Positions 42,304-55,612 of a stretch of DNA of 64,000 bases are shown one piece after another (within the stretch, counting starts at the first letter, position 1; every line of letters starts with the position of its first letter). The notes beneath the pieces are model-generated. The model ran no database searches. It was not told the origin of the DNA and saw only the letters and a program-made list of their open reading frames with translations. The translations under genes were made by a program, and so were the position numbers. This DNA is from Lagopus muta (lineage: Eukaryota; Chordata; Aves; Galliformes; Phasianidae): assembly GCF_023343835.1 (NCBI RefSeq), contig NC_064447.1, positions 124,001 to 188,000 on the forward strand. The letters run 5' to 3'.

Positions 42304-45300
42304 ATGGGGCTGCTTGTGGGGCAGCAGTGCTCTAGCACTTTGAGGATGAGGTGAGGTTGGGGCCAGGAGGAGCTGGGCCATTTCCTTGCTGCTCTTTAAC
42401 GAGGCTCTGCTTTGCTTGCAGGCTGCTGCTGCTCTTTTTGTTTGGATTTTTGCTGTTCTTGGCCCCTAGGGCCTTAGGGGAATTGGACCTCTCAGGTAAG
42501 AATGAATGAATTACTGGGATCTCCCTGTGCTACTGCTGGTTTGAGGGGCTCTGTGTTTGCTTCGAGCCCCCTCCTCTGCTGCTGGTGTGAAAGGGGCTCT
42601 TGGATTGGGGTTGAGCTGGCTGATCTTCCCTCTGCAGAGAGCGTGACCTGCCTGCAGGACAGGCTGGAGCTGGAGCTTCCCGGGGAGCTCGGCAATCACT
42701 CGTGGCGTGTGCGTGCCGTGGGTAGGTGTTGCTGCTGCCCTGGCTCAGCTGTTCCCTCCAAGGCTTGAAGTCAGCTGCTGCCTGCAGGGCTGGCTGTTCC
42801 CTTCTCCATAGATGTGAGTGGGGAGGAGATGATGTCCTGTGAGCACACTGTGGATTATGAGAAGCTGCTGCTCAGAGCCCTGCTGGTGAACTGCACTAGC
42901 CTGGAGGTAAAGCGCGCTTCTGTTCTGGGAGCATGATGTCATGGAGTGTTTGGGGTTTTTCTGCTGCTTGAGGTTGGGCTTAGTAGGATTTCTACCTCTA
43001 ATTTCTACTGACTTCTCTACTGTGAAGGGCCCCTTCTGCTGGGTTACTGTTTCCTGAGTGCTTCCTCTTCCAGCTGTGCGTTAAAGACCTTCAGATGCTG
43101 CTAGGAATGCTGTACTCTCCTGTGATGGAGTGGAGAGCTACTTTAAATGATACCTGTAGGAGCTGGAAGGGGCCCAAGGGTGTCAGCACCTGGCAGATAC
43201 ATGTATGCATGAACACATAATCTGAGCTATGTAGAGCTGTTAAAGCAGAGTGGGGAGAGGCCCAGAGGCCTTCCTGGTACCAGCTGCTGTCAGGCACTGG
43301 AAGTACCCCTGGTACTTGCTCCAGGAGTGCCGGCATCGCTGCCAGGTGCTCTCTGAGGCTCTGCTCCCGACTCCCTCAGTGCTTTGTGTCCCTCTGCCTG
43401 ACCTGCTGAACCAGAGAGCCCATCTCTACCTCAGAGCTCCTGAAATACCGGCTGATGTTGTACCAGCTCAGCTGCTTATCCTAATGATGAAGGAGCAAAC
43501 GGTGAAGGGCTTCTATGCTGCACTGCTGTTCTTTCCTGAGTTGATGTCCCTCCTGATTGAAGCCTGTCTCCCTGCAGCACGGCCAGCACCAGCTGAGGCT
43601 GCTCCTGCTGCTGAACGGTACCATGGGAGAGGAGAGGAACATCACCTACAGCGCTCAGTGCAGCACTGCCCGCGGGGATGAAATCATCGCTCCTCTCTTT
43701 GTTGGTGTGACCGAGTGCACAAAGGATTCCATGGCGGTGGGTGAGGGCGGTGCTGTGGGTCCTGCCAGGGGCCTTGGGGCAGGCTGGGGTCCCGCGGAGC
43801 GGTGTCTCTGGGGAGGTCTGTTGGCTGCAGCCCTCCTCGGCACGGCGCTCTGCTCTTTGAGAGCCGTTCTGCGAGCAGCCGTGCCCAGTGCCGTGGTGCC
43901 ATACCGTGCCTGGGGGGTGGGGGCTGCTGGCGCCGACTCCAGCTTTGGGGACGTGTAGCAGAGATTTCTCTTAGAAGCAGACAGTGGTTACAGCTTCATC
44001 TGAGGTAACTCTCATGCTCTCTTTCCTCAGGTTACCTTCCCAGGACCAAGTCTCAGTGATGAGCACCTGGTAGGTGTCTCCCTGCTGGCAGAAGGTGTCT
44101 GTTCTGGACCCAAAGACAGCCTGTGGCCTTCAGGCTGGAGTAGCTACCGCTTGTTGGGGAGTCTAATGTGTAACCTCAGTGCAGATACATCAAATGCACA
44201 GCCTGTGCTGTGGTGGCCCAAAGTGCCCTGCTGCTGCGGGGCTGTGCTTTCACTTCTAAGGGACCCCTCCTGCTCTGCAGGTTCAGGTGGCTGCGCTGGC
44301 TGGAACTCTGACAATTGATGATGGAATCAGGGTTCACCAGCTGAGCCTCGAGGAAGCCACGCAGCACGGCTACAGCTTTCTGACTGATGGACACCACCTG
44401 GTATTCCAGGCAGCCTTCACTGCCATTGGAGTTGTCTCCTACAAGGTAGGAGTGTGGAGCTCATGCTGAAGGGATGATGCAGCTTTTTCCGGGGCTGGAA
44501 GCCTTCCTCTGATGGAAGTGTTTGTGGGTTATGGCTAGAGCTGAGTTCATCTGGAGCTGTGCCTAATGGTATGAGCAGGCTGTTAGTTTGCAGAGTTACC
44601 TTGAGTTGTCTGGCCCTGCTCAGGGTGCACCTGCAGCATCACGGTTCTGCTGGGGTTCTGCCTGTCCTTTGAGCAGAGCTTTCCTAAAGAGTGAGCGTGC
44701 AAAGCTCCACTTCCTTCCTGAAGGCCAGCAGCCTCAGGTGGGCATTGCGTGGCTCTGCAGAGCTTCACCTGTGCTGCCTTCTGCACTGAATGCCTTGCTC
44801 TGCATCCTGCCCTGCAGCACAACCACGAGGCGCTCTACACTGCGGCACTGAAGCTCACGTATGGCCCTCCTGAACACAGACTGACCGTGGAGTCAAGAAT
44901 GCTTTGTGCTCCAGGTAATGCGTGGGAGAAGCTGCCTGCTCCTGCTTTGACAAGGATGTTCTGCTTCAACAAGGATGTTGTTGCAGGTTCGGTGCTTTGT
45001 AACATGACACACATGGCTGTTGCCATCCCAGCCTTCCCGGGGACCCTTATGGCTGTGGCTGTAGAGGACGAGACCATCCCAATGGACCAGCTCCAGGACA
45101 AAGCCATTACTCTCAACACAACAGGAGGGGTCAACCTGCTTGTCAGCAGGGGAGACCTGAAGTCTGCAGTGAGTTGATGTTCTGGGGTTGTGGGGGTGGC
45201 TGTGCTCGCAGCTCTTTGGGCTTTGCTTGTTACGAAGCACGCCATCTCTGACTGGATGGGTCCTGGGTTGGCCACGTGTGCTGTGACTGATCCAGGGTGG

Positions 45301-47902
45301 CTGTGGCCCAGATAAATGTCATCTCACTGGGTAGCAGATAAGCATCACCCTCAAAAGTAACTCAGACTTCATGAACTGTCCTTTGAGAGCAGCTGGAGGT
45401 TGCACTGCTGTGAGGTGGGCTGCTGTTGGAGATGCCTGGAGCAATGCAGGTCTTCTGCTCTTCATGCCATGTGGCTGCAGAGCAGACTGAACTGCTCTGT
45501 TGTAGGTGTTAAGGGCAACTCTTGCATTATGCTCTAGGAGAGTAACTTGTCTTCCAGCTACATGGGGAGAGCTGCCCTGGAGTTGAGTCCTACCTGTCCT
45601 CCTTGAAACTGACTTTTCATTTCCACGGGGAGACTGTGGCAATGGTGATGCGCCCGGAGTGCCCCTGTGACCAGCACGCACCAATAGGTCAGTTATGCCC
45701 TGCTCAGCTGGCAGACCCCAACTCTGCCCATTCTTGACCTGCTCCTTCCCAGGAAGTTCCTGTAGCCAAAATACAGCAGCTGTTTGGCAGACTGAGCTGT
45801 TGCTATTTGGGCATGACTCCTGTACCTCTGTTCCAGCTGCTGTATGCACTCAGGATGGGTACATGGATTTTGAAGTCCTTGCTGGCAGTACTACACCTCC
45901 GCTAGCCCTGGACACGCTCAGGCTCAGAGATCCCATGTGCAAACCTGCCTTCAGGTCCCCCTCAAATGACAGGGCCTGGTTTCACGTCCCACTGAGAAGG
46001 TGTGGGACCAGGTACTGGGTGAGTTCCCACTGCTGGCAGGGGGGGGCTTCGTGGGGGGAATGCCCTCAACTAATGCTGCTGTCGCTTCTCAGCTTGAAGG
46101 AGAGAAGATAATGTATGAGAATGAGGTGAGGGCACTGCGGTCTGACCGTGTGCTGCACAGGATCTCAAGGGACAGTGAGTTCAGGTGTGTCAGGAAGTCT
46201 CTCTGGCTGAGACTTGGCTGTGGGTATGCTGTGCACAGGTGTGAGACTTGCTTCTTGTTCCCTGCCCAGGTTAACGGTGCTGTGCTCCTTCAGCAATGGT
46301 GATGCCTCCATCTCTGTAGGGGTTGAAAACCCTCCCCCCCTGGCTGCTTCCATGAACCAAGGCCCCCTCTCTTTAATTTTTCTAAGCTACCCAGGTAAGC
46401 CATCCCCAGGCTCAGGGCAGTAATTCATGCTTGAGATGAGGAAGGGTGTGCAAGTCTGGGTGTGTGGGCTTTGTGGGGCCCTACATGCTTCTCTTCCTCC
46501 TGCTGTGCTACTTGAGGTGGAGGAGCTGATTCTGGAGCTGAGTGCCTCTGGCTCCAGGAAGAGCTGCCAGCCAGCAGAGCAGCTGGCTTCAAAGCGCTTG
46601 GGTTTCTTCAGGACTACTGTCGTGCAGGGACTCACCTACCAAGGCTTTGGCTCTTGCAGAGGACTCGTACAGGCAGCCATACCGTGACGACCAGTACCCC
46701 ATAGTGAGGTACCTCCAGCAGCCCATCTTCATGGAAGTGCAGGTCCTGAACCGCAATGACCCCAACCTCCATCTCCAGCTGGATGACTGTTGGGCAACAG
46801 CATCAGAAGATCCGAGCTCGCTTCCTCAGTGGAATATTGTTGTTGATGGGTGAGCGCCCCGCTGGAGGCACGCTGCCCTGTCGGCTGCGGGGTTTGGCTG
46901 CTTCTCCCCTCGCCCCTTCTCTCTGCTTTCCCAATCGGAGGCATGGGGCAACAGGCCCTGCTTTGGGGGGTGCTGCTGGGCGCCGCTGCCTGGTGCCACG
47001 CATGGAGGCGTCCTGAAACTTGCAGGATGGTGCCTGTGCTTTGAACTGTAGCCTGCGGCTGGAAGCGGAGCAGCCTGGGCTGTAGGGAGGCGTCCTCCCG
47101 TAGCAGGGGGGTGTTGGTGTCTTAGAGGTCCCATCCCACCTCGGCCACTCTATGGCCTCTGCCCTACCACCGATGGGCTGCTTCTCCTCCCTGCAGGTGT
47201 GAGTACGACCAGGACAGCTACAGGACTGCGTTCCATGCTGTGGGCCGCGGCGTCAGCTATCCCAACTATCGCCAGAGGCTGGAAGTGAAGGCTTTTGCTT
47301 TCGTGTCGGACAAAGCCCTCCCCGGACTGGTGAGTGCCGCTTATCGCTTACTGCGCTCAGCAAGACCTCCCGTCTCCTGTAAGCGAGCGGCCACATCTGT
47401 TCTGTCCAGGTGTACTTCCACTGCAGCGCCCTCCTCTGCGACCGCTTCCAGCCGGACTCCCCCTTGTGCACAGCGAGGTGCCCCAGGCCGCCTAGGAGCA
47501 AGCGAGGTATCGCCCCGGCGCGCCCTGCGTCCTACGGTAGTGCCGACGCGCGGCACCGCGCCGCTCACTTCTCTCTCCCGTGCGCGGTTGCAGGCGGTGT
47601 GAGGCCGGGCGCCAGTTCCACGGCGAGCCTGCAGGGTCCGGTGCTCCTGGTGCCCCGCGGATGGGCGGCAGCTGGAGGTGAGGAGTGGCGCTGGCGTGCG
47701 CTGCCCGGCCGTGGGGGGCGGCCCCTCAGCGCGGTGCTTTTCTGCTCCCCTTGCAGGGGACGCTGCGCTGAGCCGGGCGACGTGGGCTGCGGTGACTGCG
47801 GCTGCTGTTGGCGTTCTCTCTCTGGCGGCCGCGATGCTGTTATTTATGGCTCTTCTTAAATGCCTGAAAAGAAGAGCCCTGATGGTAAATGCGGTATATT
47901 AA
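42304..47902 (+). CDS. ZP2: Zona pellucida sperm-binding protein 2 (egg-coat glycoprotein)
   Basis: Eighteen exons: 42304-42350, 42422-42495, 42638-42721, 42812-42906, 43578-43736, 44031-44069, 44281-44445, 44818-44914, 44987-45168, 45558-45687, 45837-46018, 46093-46184, 46270-46394, 46660-46849, 47197-47329, 47410-47506, 47594-47677, 47757-47902. The phases close to 706 residues (human 745). A hydrophobic signal ([16 protein letters not shown]) follows a 14-residue lead, so Met15 is an alternative start. N-terminal ZP-N-like repeats are followed by the ZP module from about residue 360 ([51 protein letters not shown]). A furin-type RSKR lies near 627-630, and a membrane segment ([18 protein letters not shown]) precedes a basic tail. 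It is secreted by the oocyte, cleaved and polymerised into the perivitelline envelope. It sits tail to tail with LDAF1. Confidence 0.97.
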
Positions 47903-47921
47903 TGTTTGTTATCAAACTTGG

Positions 47922-47927
47922 ATTAAA
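47922..47927 (+). terminator. Polyadenylation signal of ZP2
   Basis: ATTAAA 20 bases after the TAA at 47902, implying a very short 3' UTR. Short 3' UTRs are usual in zona pellucida mRNAs. Confidence 0.6.
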
Positions 47928-47929
47928 AA

Positions 47930-49955
47930 TGTGGCTTTTCAGGTAAGAGATGTAGCTCTGGAGTTGGTCGTGTAGCTCCTTGGAGGTAAACGCAGGTGTC
48001 TCGGTGAATGGAGGCAGTGCTCCCCAGGTCTTCGGGCAGAGGAACCGAGCTGAAAACAGAAGAGAAGCCCCCAAAGCTTTAGGGCCTAAAGCTGGTGGCT
48101 GTTTCTTTGTCTCAGGAAAGCCGCGACTGCGAGAAAACAGCCGTGTGAAAGCAGCCCCTCTTCAGCTGCTCCTTCCCTCCCTTCGGAGAAGGGCTGAGCT
48201 GCTGCTTCGAGGTCAGCGCTGAGCACTGCGGCGTTCAGGTCTCCCCGTACTGCTCGGTAACGCAGTCGCCCCGCTGGCTTCAGAGCCGCGGGGCGGAGCA
48301 GTGCGACGCGGAACAGGCACCGCTCAGCTGAGCAGCGCCCTCCGAAGGACGAGGTGTGAAGTGCACGGAGAATGGGAAGCGGGCGCTGAGACCCAGCGGG
48401 TGCGGGGTGGTGAGACTGCGAAGTGTCCCTTTGGAAGAGGTGGGCTGGGGGGAGGAGGATCCCGGTGTGAGAAAAAGGCGCGTATGTGACAGGAGAAGTA
48501 AAATGCGAGTGTAAATGCAGTGGGGTTCTCATCTGGAAGAGAAACTACACCTCCTCTTCCCTCCTTCCCTGTTTAAAGAGCACTTTTAGAAGGAAGCTTG
48601 TGGCAGTGGTTGGTGTTAGCTCTCCAGTAGTTCTGCTAATGCATTGCACACCTCAGTGCTAAGACTGCAGGAGGTGCCCGCTGTCCTTTAGGCTGTCACT
48701 TGGATCATTATACCACCTTCCCCTCGAGCAAGGCTTCAGAGAATGAGTGGGAGGCTCTTCCTCTCCCTGAGGAAATGCTTCTCAAACAGAAGCAAATGAA
48801 ACTGGAGGTAGACCAGGTTTTAATCCAGGTTAAGGGTGGCTTGCAGGCAGCCCAGTAGGTTGAAGTGCTCTTTCTCCTGCAAGCCAAGAGCTGGGAGAGC
48901 ACAACTGCTGCCTCTGTTTGGTGCCTCATCTGAAGGTGTGGCTGCTGCTTTTGTTGGGCTGTGTCTCCGTGCAACTGCTTGTGCCCAATTGCAGCACCTT
49001 GCTGGAAGCTGGCAGAGGCAAAACTAACTGAACTTGCTACAGGATTTCCTGAGCCTGCTATTGTGAGCAAGGCCAGGCTGTGAGCAGTGCTTTCACTTGT
49101 ACAGCGTTGTTGCTTTCTCTACCAATGCACTGATTTGAGAATAAACTCCTGCTTCTGGATGGCACAAGTGGAGAACGTCAGCTCTGGCAATTGCCTTTCC
49201 CTACTAAACTAAATGGTGTTGGTCCCAATGGCTTTGGGTTACTGAGATTCTCCTTAAAACTGAACGTTTGGATTGTATTTGCTTTTAATCCAGTGAGAGA
49301 GCAGACAGCAGAGCAAAAGCGCTGGTCGGTGCCATGAGCCACTTCAGAATCTCCCATGTTCCAGCATCTCAAGGATGCTGTGCTGGACATCCTACTGCCC
49401 TGTGAGCAGAGCACAGAAGTGCTTGTAGTGGGCAGCTGGATAAGAAAGGTGTGCAGAGCTCTGCTGGGGCAAGGAGTAGTGAAGCTTTTCTTTAAGCTAA
49501 ACTTGTTTCTTAGCATCACTACAGAATTATTCATTGTTGGTTTCAACTTCTTGTAAGTAGGTGGCGCAGTGCTGTGTGGGACTGGGTCTGTGATGCTGCC
49601 ACAGCTCGGGGGGGGGAGAAGGCATGGAGCGGAGCTCAGCTCCCACTGCCACTCCTTCACAATAAGCATTGCTGATGGGCTGACTATAATTCCTGAAAGG
49701 ATTTGAGGCAGATCCTAACAGAGTGCTGCAATCCTCAATGGATGATAATCAAGGTTGTCTTGAGCAGGATTCCCTTTACCCTGACCTCCATCATTGGATG
49801 CTCCCAAGGACCTGGCAGTGCCTGGAAGCCAGGGGGAGGCAGAAATGCTGGGTGCAGCCTGCTGTGGTGCAGGAGAGCTCACAAGGATCCATCCTAGAGT
49901 ACTCAGAGCTGGCCAAGGTCAGCGCCAGGTGTCTCTGAATTGTCCATCACTGGGA
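47930..49955. other. Intergenic DNA between ZP2 and LDAF1
   Basis: Moderately CpG-rich at 48080-48450, otherwise plain. No recognisable coding exon or intact element. Confidence 0.45.
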
Positions 49956-49959
49956 ATCT

Positions 49960-50430
49960 AGAGAGGTGCCAGCTGACTGCCAGCCGGAGCAAAACCTCAG
50001 TACCTGTAGGCCTGTCGGACTCACCTCAGTGCTTGGAAAAAGGATGGAGAAAATTACCTTGGGAGGTTCTGAAGGACAGTGCTGTCTTTGGCCAGAGCCA
50101 GTGGGGGTTCACAGGGGAGGTAGTCTTTAACAAATGAATTTTCCTTCCATGGTGAAGTCACCTGTCCTGTTGGTGGAGGGAAGCCAGCTGCTGTTATCTT
50201 TAGGATTTCAGTAAAGCTTTCTATCCTGTATCCTTCTAGATAAACTGCCCAGCACTCAGCCCAAAATGTAATGTGAGGGGTCGGCCCTGGGGTTATGGTA
50301 AATGGGGACAGGGCTGGGGTCAAGGCCCCTCTGTGCTGCCACAGCGCTCCATTTTAGGGCTGCTTCTGTTGAACGCTTTCATCCACATCTTCGATGGAGT
50401 TTTGAAGGTGTCTCAGTAAGCCTGCCCCCA
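49960..50430 (+). mobile_element. Ancient, heavily decayed CR1-like LINE fragment
   Basis: Across shifting frames it keeps traces of the reverse-transcriptase order: a PVGLS..S.LEK start like the CR1 PVSLTSVPGK, a FGQSQWGFT stretch, then LLLLNAFIHIFDGV, resembling [15 protein letters not shown]. It is far more diverged than the other copies here. Confidence 0.45.
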
Positions 50431-50952
50431 GATGGGGAGGAGCTGTTGGCTTTGTGGAGTACAGACAGCCTTGCAGGGAGCCAGGCACCACCAACGTGCA
50501 GTGTGACAAGCGGTGCTGCGTTCTGCACTGCACAGCCAGCCCTGGTGGCACAGCAGCCTGGGCCAAGGGATGCTGCTGAGCAGCCCTGCTGCTGGGGGTT
50601 TGGCTGCTGCAGGTGTTACCCACCAGTAGTGATAGCAAAAAACTGCATGCGTGCTCAAATGGTGTCTTTGTTCCATCTTCCTGATGGATTTCTCCTTCCC
50701 TATGTTACATAAACAGTACTACAGCCCTCTCTTTCCTTACAGAGAAACTCAATTTTGTTTTTGTCTTCCTGCTACCAGCAGGAATTTTATGGAACATTCT
50801 ATAGGGGAAAAGTTTTGAAACATCCACAGCAAATATTTTATTGAACAAGTGTGCTCCTGCTCAAAAGGAAAACCCTTAGGGAAGTTTTGAGGGCAACTCT
50901 TTACTTGAGAATAAATAAGAATAATGAGGCAATGTGGTTAAACAAACAGCAC

Positions 50953-50958
50953 TTTATT
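50953..50958 (-). terminator. Candidate polyadenylation signal of LDAF1
   Basis: AATAAA on the minus strand about 715 bases beyond the stop at 51673. A further AATAAA is at 50837-50842. Confidence 0.45.
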
Positions 50959-51672
50959 AAACTCAGACAGATAATGCTTAGAACTATGACAGCATTTTCG
51001 AAAATGGAAAAAGTTTAAACAAAGTGAGAGGTTACAACCAAGATGCAGAACAGGCCACTTAAGCACCCAGAGCAGGGCAGAGCAGAATGGCAGGCTGCAA
51101 GCTGCTGCAGTGAGGTGGCAGTGAGTGCAGGAAACCATCCCTGCAGCTGTACGGGTGTGCAAAAGCTTACACCACAATTAAGGTGTGATGAAACCTGCTT
51201 TCCTCTCACAACACACAGCATTAGTGTGGTATACTCACAGTATTTTAACACGGGCTGGCAGCACTTAGAAATTTTTCACCTTTCAAAAGCATTTCTGATG
51301 TTCTGGGCTTTAACGCTTATGTATGAAATGGCCAAACTGCTGCGCACGCGTTGCAAACAACAGTGCAGCCAGAGCTCCAGGAGCACAGGCAAACACTGCC
51401 CAGCCCTTCTCTTACCCAACTGCCCCCAACTCTGCTGTGACAGTTGCATCCCTCTCCCCAACTCTGCAGAACATTCCCTCGCTCACGCAGTGTCATGCTG
51501 TGCTGCTCAGCGCGTGCTCCCACCATTGCTGTTACAGTGACAATGCACGATGCACGCCGGCTCTTTCAGCTCCCATATGAAGTGCACTGAGGTTGGATGC
51601 TTAACAAGTAAACGATTACATTGCAAAGGACAGACCTGCACAGCGGAGTGTTTGAAGATGGGCAGAATCCCA

Positions 51673-54436
51673 CTATTTGTTCTTTCGTTTGTTGTCAGAG
51701 AAGTCCATGACAGACAGACTCTTCTGTGGCGAACTTCCATTAACTTCTTGCTTCCTCGCCTGGCTCCTGCACAGGAGAAAAGAACAGCTTTATGTCTGCT
51801 CTCCCCTAAGACTGCTGTCTAACTTTCTGCCAGAGCAGCTAAGCAACACGAGATGTAAGCCTGAGACTTCTGAACATCCGCTGCTGCTCTATGTGCCACA
51901 GCTCTCTGAAAAGGCACCGAACGCAAAAAGAGCGATCTGCCAGCGCCTCTTTAACATCAAACTGTAATTTGTATGTAGGTTATCAGTACATCAGTACGTG
52001 CTGCAGGAGAGACAAATCTTTCCCGGACCTGGTGGGCAAAGCAATGGGCCTGGCAGCACGCCTCGGAGGAGGGCTGCAAGTCCTGGAGGTGTGCAAACAC
52101 ACTGGGCTTGGCACCAGTCTTCTCTTCCTGAAGTACAACACCCTCACAGGAAACTGTGCATCCCTGAGAACCATGCAGAAATGCTGCTGTGATGAAGGAC
52201 CAAACTAAGAAAGTCTCAGAGAGAGCAGCTGCAGCTTTTCTCCTTGCTCCCCCCTGTGCTTACGAGTGACCATCAGCCCTTCCTTGCTGTGAACGCACTG
52301 GCAGGCAGCAGGTGGCCCTCCAGCACAACCTGCCAGGGCCACCCTCAGCCCAGCAGAGCACAGCTAAAGCACAGCTCCCTAAGCTGGCCTCCAAGCCCTG
52401 AGCTCCTGGCGCATGTGCAGACCTGACCTGCAATCCAGTACACGCGTAGCATCCAGAAAAATGACTCACTCCTACTAAAGCCACCCACGCTCTTCCCTTT
52501 ATCAACTCGTGCTCCTATTCCAAAGCTACATTTCTGTCCATTTCTCTACAAATGCAGGTAAGCTGAGATAGCTGGGTACTGTGTTGTGCAGAAAGAACGC
52601 TGCTGCATCCTCTAGGCACACCTGAAAGCATGCTTTGAGGATGTTTAAATCAACATTAATTCTGAGATAAAGATAAATTTTGATGTTACAGTGTTAGCAT
52701 ATGCAGGTTTTTCAAGCTCAAAGGGAGGAGGTTTAAGGTTGGACATAAGAAAGCCTTTCAGAGTGAAGGTGGTGAGGCCCTGGCACAGGTTGCCCAGAGA
52801 TGTGGTGGATGCTTCATGGCTGGAGACAGCCAAGGCCAGGCTGGGGGTCTCAGAGCACCTGATGGAGCTGTGTGTGTCCCTGCTCATGGCAGGCAGATGG
52901 ATCGGATGGCCTTTAAAGGTCCCCTCTAACTCTAAGGATTCTGTGATTGTAACTCTCACCAAAATCCATACTAATGATGAGGTTTAATGTTGAAGCACCA
53001 AAGCAGCCAAAGATGCCCCAGCACCAAAAAAACATCCATTAAATGAACCAGAAGTGGTTCACTGTTAAAATTAAGGCAGTAACCAAAGCAGCAGTGCAGG
53101 TGCAATTTGAAGTCAGGATGCAGAAGTCAGGGCTGTTACCTTGAGGCACACCAGCAGTTGACCAGAGCTGAAAGAATGATGTAACAAACACTCAGCACTC
53201 CAGAAACTCCCAGTGAAAGCGCACCCAGGCCACAAAGCACACAGAGCAGGGCTACGCCCCCGATGGATATCACAACACCTAATAAAACAAGACAGAGAGT
53301 ATCATTTAAACACGTTTATATACAACTGAGTTAGAAAAGCAGGTGTTCGACCACAACCCCAAAGTAAAAGCATTTGGGAAAATGGAATCAACCAGCTGAT
53401 GGGGGAACAGCCAAGAGCCTGGCCCTAGCAGGACAGCACTGGAGGGCAAAGTAACAATGCCTTCCATAAAATACCAGAAACAAAAGCTTTGCATGGCCAA
53501 GATAACTGGTTCTGCCGCAATCAGGGGTTCAGATTAGAAAGGCAATTAGGATTTCCTTTGGTACAGAATGCAGTTAATCAGATGACTGCTCTGAGGACTA
53601 CACGCAGAAATCTTCAAATGCTTCAACTGGGACTCCAAAAAGAAGAAAAGAATAAGGAAAAGGTTTCTGCCTGAAAAGGAAGTACGTAGATTCATGCATA
53701 CAATACCTTCCATGATTATCACACCAACACAAGCCATTATGACTGTCGTAATGACAAAGATGAGGAAAAATGCCACAGGAATAGTAGACACTGCAATGAA
53801 CATCAGGAGCGATAAGGCAACAAAGGGATGGTCATCCAAATACAGGCCCAGGCGGGAGTTCATAAACGCAACGACCTGCGGAGGGAAGAACAGCGTTCAG
53901 CTGTATCTCATCGTAACTCCGCGGCCGCAGCTCGTCAGTGAGAAGCAGGGGAACACCTTTTGTAAGTCTGCAGGTGGAAACAAATCCCTTCTGTTAAAGC
54001 AGTTGTACACTGGAATTTCTGTGTAGAAGAGACATTTCTTTCCCTCTAAGCAAATACGTACTGTAGTTTATTTGTGGAGCAGCACAAACATGTCACCAAA
54101 CAGCCACTCTTCCGCCTTAATGGCTATACTGGTAAGACAGAAGTGCAGAACAGTGGTCCCTTCATCTCGACTGCTGAAGATATGGGAGGGCTGCCCTTCC
54201 CCTGCACTCCTGAGTGTTTGCTCAAGAAAGAGAGCCCCAAGATTCCAAATAAAGGAAAAAAAGCATCACTGAGATAAACTGGGGCACTGCATCTCAAGAG
54301 CTGTAAAGATCCCGGCTTCGGAAGTGCACCACAGACAGTTCTCCCAGTTCTCACGCAGACCTACGTTTGAGTTGCTGTGGATGGACTGCACGATGAAGTG
54401 CCATTGCTTCTGCAGCTCCTGCAGCTCTTTAGACAT
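51673..54436 (-). CDS. LDAF1: Lipid droplet assembly factor 1 (promethin/TMEM159)
   Basis: Four coding exons, 54436-54365, 53875-53707, 53278-53140 and 51766-51673, give 157 residues (human 161). The start MSKELQELQKQ matches SRDLQELQKK of the human protein. The body VVAFMNSRLGLYLDDHPFVAL corresponds to human VVAFMKSPVGQYLDSHPFLAF. Two long hydrophobic segments (about 42-80 and 82-123) form the membrane hairpins. The tail is polar and basic (DFSDNKRKNK). Family knowledge: an ER protein that partners seipin and marks sites of lipid-droplet formation. The exon containing the ATG starts at 54537 and is open in frame back to its acceptor. A longer N-terminus cannot be excluded, but the homology supports this Met. 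The non-coding first exon probably ends at 56192. Confidence 0.95.
52715..52950 (+). mobile_element. CR1 3' fragment in LDAF1 intron 4
   Basis: From AGGTTGGACATAAGAAAGCC-like sequence to the CTCTAAGGATTCTGTGATTG end. Same subfamily as 55205-55612 and 56985-57217. Confidence 0.75.
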
Positions 54437-55204
54437 GCTGGGACCTGCAGTGCCGCTGCCAGCCCTCGGAGCCACCGACCTCCCCTGCAGCCACGGCCAG
54501 GCGGAGGCAGACTCGTGCAGGTGTTTCCTGAAAATAAAGGAAAAGCTTTTGCCAAAACAGAGACTATACATTTTGTTGTTAATGTCATTTGTAGCCTAAA
54601 ATGTTAGGTTCACAAAGGAAACCTAACGCACAGGCCCTGAAAGCTCTTCTGGAACTCCCAAGGGCAGAAATAAGTATCCAGGTGCCCTACCTCCTTCCTT
54701 ACAGCCCGGATATCCCTAATTGAACAATGCCTGCTTTCACAAAACCAGCTAACAGTCAGCAGAGCACTCTTGACACTAAGCAGAACATCCTTTTCCTGCT
54801 TAACAAGTCCCACACATCATTGTTATCCAGGTCAGCATGGGGGTCCTCTCCAGTACAGCACTCTGAACTGCAACTCAAAAAAAAACCAAGAAGAGGGCAA
54901 TATGGGGTCACAAAGAGGAAGGCTGCTTACTTTGTATCTGAGGGTTTTGAGACCCCCACCCAAAACCAATGAGCACACGCAAGGAGAGGGACTCTATGGA
55001 ATGGTTTTGGGGGGAGAACTGAATGTTTGGACCGCTCAGGAAACCTTTTGCATAGGTAAGACCAGTGAGGTGTATCAGCTGAAGGGCTTTTGTTCAGGGG
55101 GGCGTGGTTAGGGCAGGCATCATAAATTAAGAATGCCTGCATCCTAACACATCGGGGCTGGTGAGGGCGTTTCCGCATTGTGCACCACAACCGTGACCCG
55201 TTTA

Positions 55205-55612
55205 ACCGCGGGGGGACAGCACTGCTGGTGAGAAGAGCTGGGGCTGTGCAGGTGGAGAAGAGAAGGCTGTGGGGAGAGCTGAGAACGGCCTTCAGTGTCT
55301 AAAGGGGAGCAAGAGGAGAGAAGGGGACAGACTCTTCAGCAGGGTCTGTGGTGACAGAGCAAGGGAAATGGCTTCAAACTTCGACAGGGAGGTTTAGGTT
55401 GGACATAAGGAAGTCCAACAGAAGTCTGTTACAGTGAGGGTGGTGAGGCCCTGGCACAGGTTGCCCAGAAATGTGGTGGATGCTTCATGGCTGGAGACAG
55501 CCAAGGCCGGGCTGGGTGGGCTCAGAGCACCTGACGGAGCTGTGCGTGTCCCTGCTCATGGCAGGCAGATGGATCGGATGGCCTTTAAAGGTCGCTTCCA
55601 GCTCTCAGTTCT
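55205..55612 (+). mobile_element. CR1 3' fragment in LDAF1 intron 1
   Basis: A CR1 3' region that lacks the terminal octamers and breaks off at the CTTTAAAGGTCGC segment. It lies beside the LDAF1 CpG island. Confidence 0.75.
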
